From Maribacter sp. (GTDB lineage Bacteria; Bacteroidota; Bacteroidia; Flavobacteriales; Flavobacteriaceae): a stretch of 44,352 nt of DNA. This document shows positions 43,601 through 44,352 of this stretch, in pieces. Under the pieces are notes generated by a model that saw only the letters and a program-made list of their open reading frames with translations, had not been told where the DNA came from and searched no databases. Every line of letters begins with the position of its first letter. The stretch's first letter is position 1. Location of the stretch: positions 1-44,352 of the forward strand of contig JALHST010000044.1 of the NCBI GenBank assembly GCA_022865355.1, written 5' to 3'. Position numbers and translations under genes: made by a program.

Positions 43601-43944
43601 GCTCTATGATTTTTCTTAACTCGGAAAAAGAATTTACAGCGAATCCACTCCCAAAGGAGGCCCAAATGAGTAGTATTGAAGCGTTCTATTTAGATAAGGA
43701 CCATGGGAATCCCGTTTTATACTTCGGCGGGAATTATATGGGCTATGTTACCGAATTGGGAAATAGCGATGCAAATCCGGGAGGTGTTCTGTCAAATTTC
43801 AACAATGGAAATTTCAAATCATACGAAAACCTACCGCTTCCCAAAAATCTCAGCATTCGCAAAATAGTAAAAATCGGGGAAGGGCACTATTTGTTTATTT
43901 CAAACAATGACAAGGCATATACAGTGCAGGTCTACAAGCAATAA
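40675..43944 (+). CDS. VCBS/FG-GAP repeat and ASPIC/UnbV lipoprotein 3
   Basis: A 1,089-residue third paralogue, more divergent than the other two. The signal ends at Cys19 (LVIGCK). The two-propeller plan with an internal ASPIC/UnbV module (about 527-585, GSKVMIYCNG..RGFESASTRKLHFGIG..IVWPDG) is retained. Loops include DINNDGLED, DVNNDGYLD, DYDKDGDVD, DINQDGWTD, DLDNDGDMD, DFNSDGLQD, DLENDGDLD, DFDGDGFDD and DLDGNGYDD. It starts 6 bases after protein 2, so all three and the small lipoprotein appear to form one transcript. A 143-base gap without clear promoter or terminator separates it from the FGGY kinase gene. Confidence 0.9.
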   Translation: MMKLVPLFSCILIILVIGCKKTPEPTIPSAISFHNVSADSSGIDFANILSEKDDLNIIEYLYYYNGGGVAIGDINNDGLEDIYFTANQTPDRLYLNLGNLKFRDITESANLQIDSTWSTGVTMEDVNNDGYLDIYVSKVGKYKSLNSHNLLYLNNGDETFTEASKKTGLDFSGLSTQATFFDYDKDGDVDMYLMNHSVHSTRSYGNAIRRNEKDSIAGDRLYENKLESGTLSFEDVTQKAGIYSSPLGYGLALVASDINQDGWTDIYVGNDFHENDYLYLNQGDKTFKEVSADYFNHMSRFTMGVDIADMNNDGRSDIFTLDMMPFDAETFLKSGGEDSDKVSLIKDNFGFERQYSRNNFQLNRENSSFSDVALMTETHATDWSWSVLMEDFDNDGLKDIYITNGIFKRPNDLDYINFLSTTDFSSYDKSKSEEIERRLIASMPSLKIANRLFRNKGDLSFEDLSDKSGLEPSYSNGSATADLDNDGDMDLVINNIDEKATLLENKSNQEGLNNWIGLNLKGTSAFPITTGSKVMIYCNGKEFYKELITTRGFESASTRKLHFGIGNLARIDSAKIVWPDGKIQSINKLAVNQYNSINRDSTKTFQSGTIRPSKFTLTGFPYIHIENTYLDYEREPLMPEKLSIEGPAVVNADFNSDGLQDIFIGGPGLEAPVLFMQQKDGTFTVKNEKAFDNDSNYEDVDAAAFDLENDGDLDIYVTRGGNDQIEGDHYLEDRIYINDSKGNFKPFISVLPKFNGGSVAAADFDGDGFDDLFLGSRSIPGAYGLSPYSLILRNTGKSSFEVVQIARFGMITDSKWTDINNDGKLDLIMAGDWMPITILINNGNSKFSNQTKEFGLANTSGMWNTLWISDLDGNGYDDIIAGNAGLNMKWKASPEHPVKLYLADFDKNQQLDPLIFYDFHGQQVPFASKDNLMRQLPMLQKKFLSYSDFSKIKSLEDLTGKKPDSVLETKQVDELRSMIFLNSEKEFTANPLPKEAQMSSIEAFYLDKDHGNPVLYFGGNYMGYVTELGNSDANPGGVLSNFNNGNFKSYENLPLPKNLSIRKIVKIGEGHYLFISNNDKAYTVQVYKQ

Positions 43945-44087
43945 ATGGGTGCCTAGAAGACAATCGACTTCCATACAATAAAGTTGGCGCCTTCATAGTG
44001 CGAACATTTCAGAAACATATCTAGAAACTGTTTGTACCATTGCAAGTAAAACAATATCTTCATCGTCCACATTTATTTAGAGACAAC

Positions 44088-44352
44088 ATGTATGCGATTG
44101 GCTATGACATCGGTAGTTCTTCCATTAAGGCTGCCTTGGTTAAATCTTCGTCTGGAAGAAAGCTCTCCGTGGTAACAGAACCCAAGGTGGAAATGGGAAT
44201 GATCGCCATTGAAAATGGTTGGGCCGAGCAAGATCCCCTTGATTGGTGGAAGTATGTATGCACTGCAACGAAGCGGCTACTTGAGCAAAACAACATTGAC
44301 CCAAAAGAGATTACGGGCATCGGCATCTCCTATCAAATGCACGGTCTTGTTA
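44088..44352 (+). CDS. FGGY pentulose kinase, xylulokinase-like (3' truncated)
   Basis: The first 88 residues of an FGGY-family carbohydrate kinase; the gene runs off the right edge. The ATP/phosphate-binding N-terminal motif YAIGYDIGSSSIKAALV (2-18), AEQDPLDWW (about 46-54) and GIGISYQMHGLV at the cut end match xylulokinase (XylB) better than glycerol or gluconate kinases, because the Gln-Met-His-Gly stretch is typical for xylulokinase. It would phosphorylate D-xylulose in the cytoplasm. Whether it belongs to the VCBS transcript or begins a pentose unit (for example with xylA beyond the edge) cannot be told. Confidence 0.78.
   Translation, partial: MYAIGYDIGSSSIKAALVKSSSGRKLSVVTEPKVEMGMIAIENGWAEQDPLDWWKYVCTATKRLLEQNNIDPKEITGIGISYQMHGLV

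Overview
The window looks like chromosomal DNA from a marine-type member of the Flavobacteriia (Bacteroidota). The evidence is a SusC/SusD pair, Bacteroidota-type TAnnTTTG promoter boxes, an argF' transcarbamylase of the Bacteroides/Xanthomonas kind inside a single large arginine cluster, mevalonate-pathway genes, many lipoproteins with a Cys directly after the signal peptide, and three giant FG-GAP/VCBS-ASPIC lipoproteins next to a Sus locus. No tRNA, rRNA, CRISPR array, transposase or prophage gene was seen. Genus cannot be fixed from sequence reading alone.

Layout. (1) 1-3416: three plus-strand envelope glycosyltransferase genes: a DPM1-like GT2 cut by the window edge, a processive-type GT2 and a GT-C-like membrane transferase. 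(2) 3419-13584: a plus-strand arginine operon, GNAT-argG-argC-proC-argD-argF'-SDR-argB-argE-argH. It is preceded by a good promoter and a 27-codon, arginine-rich leader peptide, so attenuation is likely. Ser90 of ArgF' suggests that the pathway runs on N-succinylated intermediates. (3) 13585-17497: minus-strand mvaD, mevalonate kinase, a UbiA prenyltransferase and an rRNA pseudouridine synthase. (4) 17593-21666: a mixed region with TspO, a DUF1697 protein, an HI0933-type flavoprotein, a GDPD lipoprotein and a small unknown membrane protein. (5) 21724-44352: a polysaccharide-utilisation-like locus. A minus-strand arm carries LacI, beta-phosphoglucomutase, a GH65 phosphorylase and a GH13 lipoprotein. 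Divergent from it are susC-susD, three ~1,100-residue VCBS/ASPIC lipoproteins and a small unknown lipoprotein, then the start of an FGGY pentulose kinase cut by the right edge.

How the genes fit together. In the Sus locus, GH13 would trim alpha-glucans outside or in the periplasm, SusCD would import oligosaccharides, and GH65 would phosphorolyse a disaccharide to beta-glucose-1-phosphate, which beta-PGM converts to glucose-6-phosphate. The LacI protein probably acts at a 16-bp operator found upstream of susC. SusE/SusF and an inner-membrane transporter are absent. The VCBS/ASPIC trio with its translationally coupled small lipoprotein takes the place where surface glycan-binding proteins usually sit, and is the best candidate here for an undescribed system.

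Spacers carry several repeat types: a 16-bp inverted repeat, two heptamer-phased arrays (TATCTNN and ACTGNNN) and two short stem-loops.
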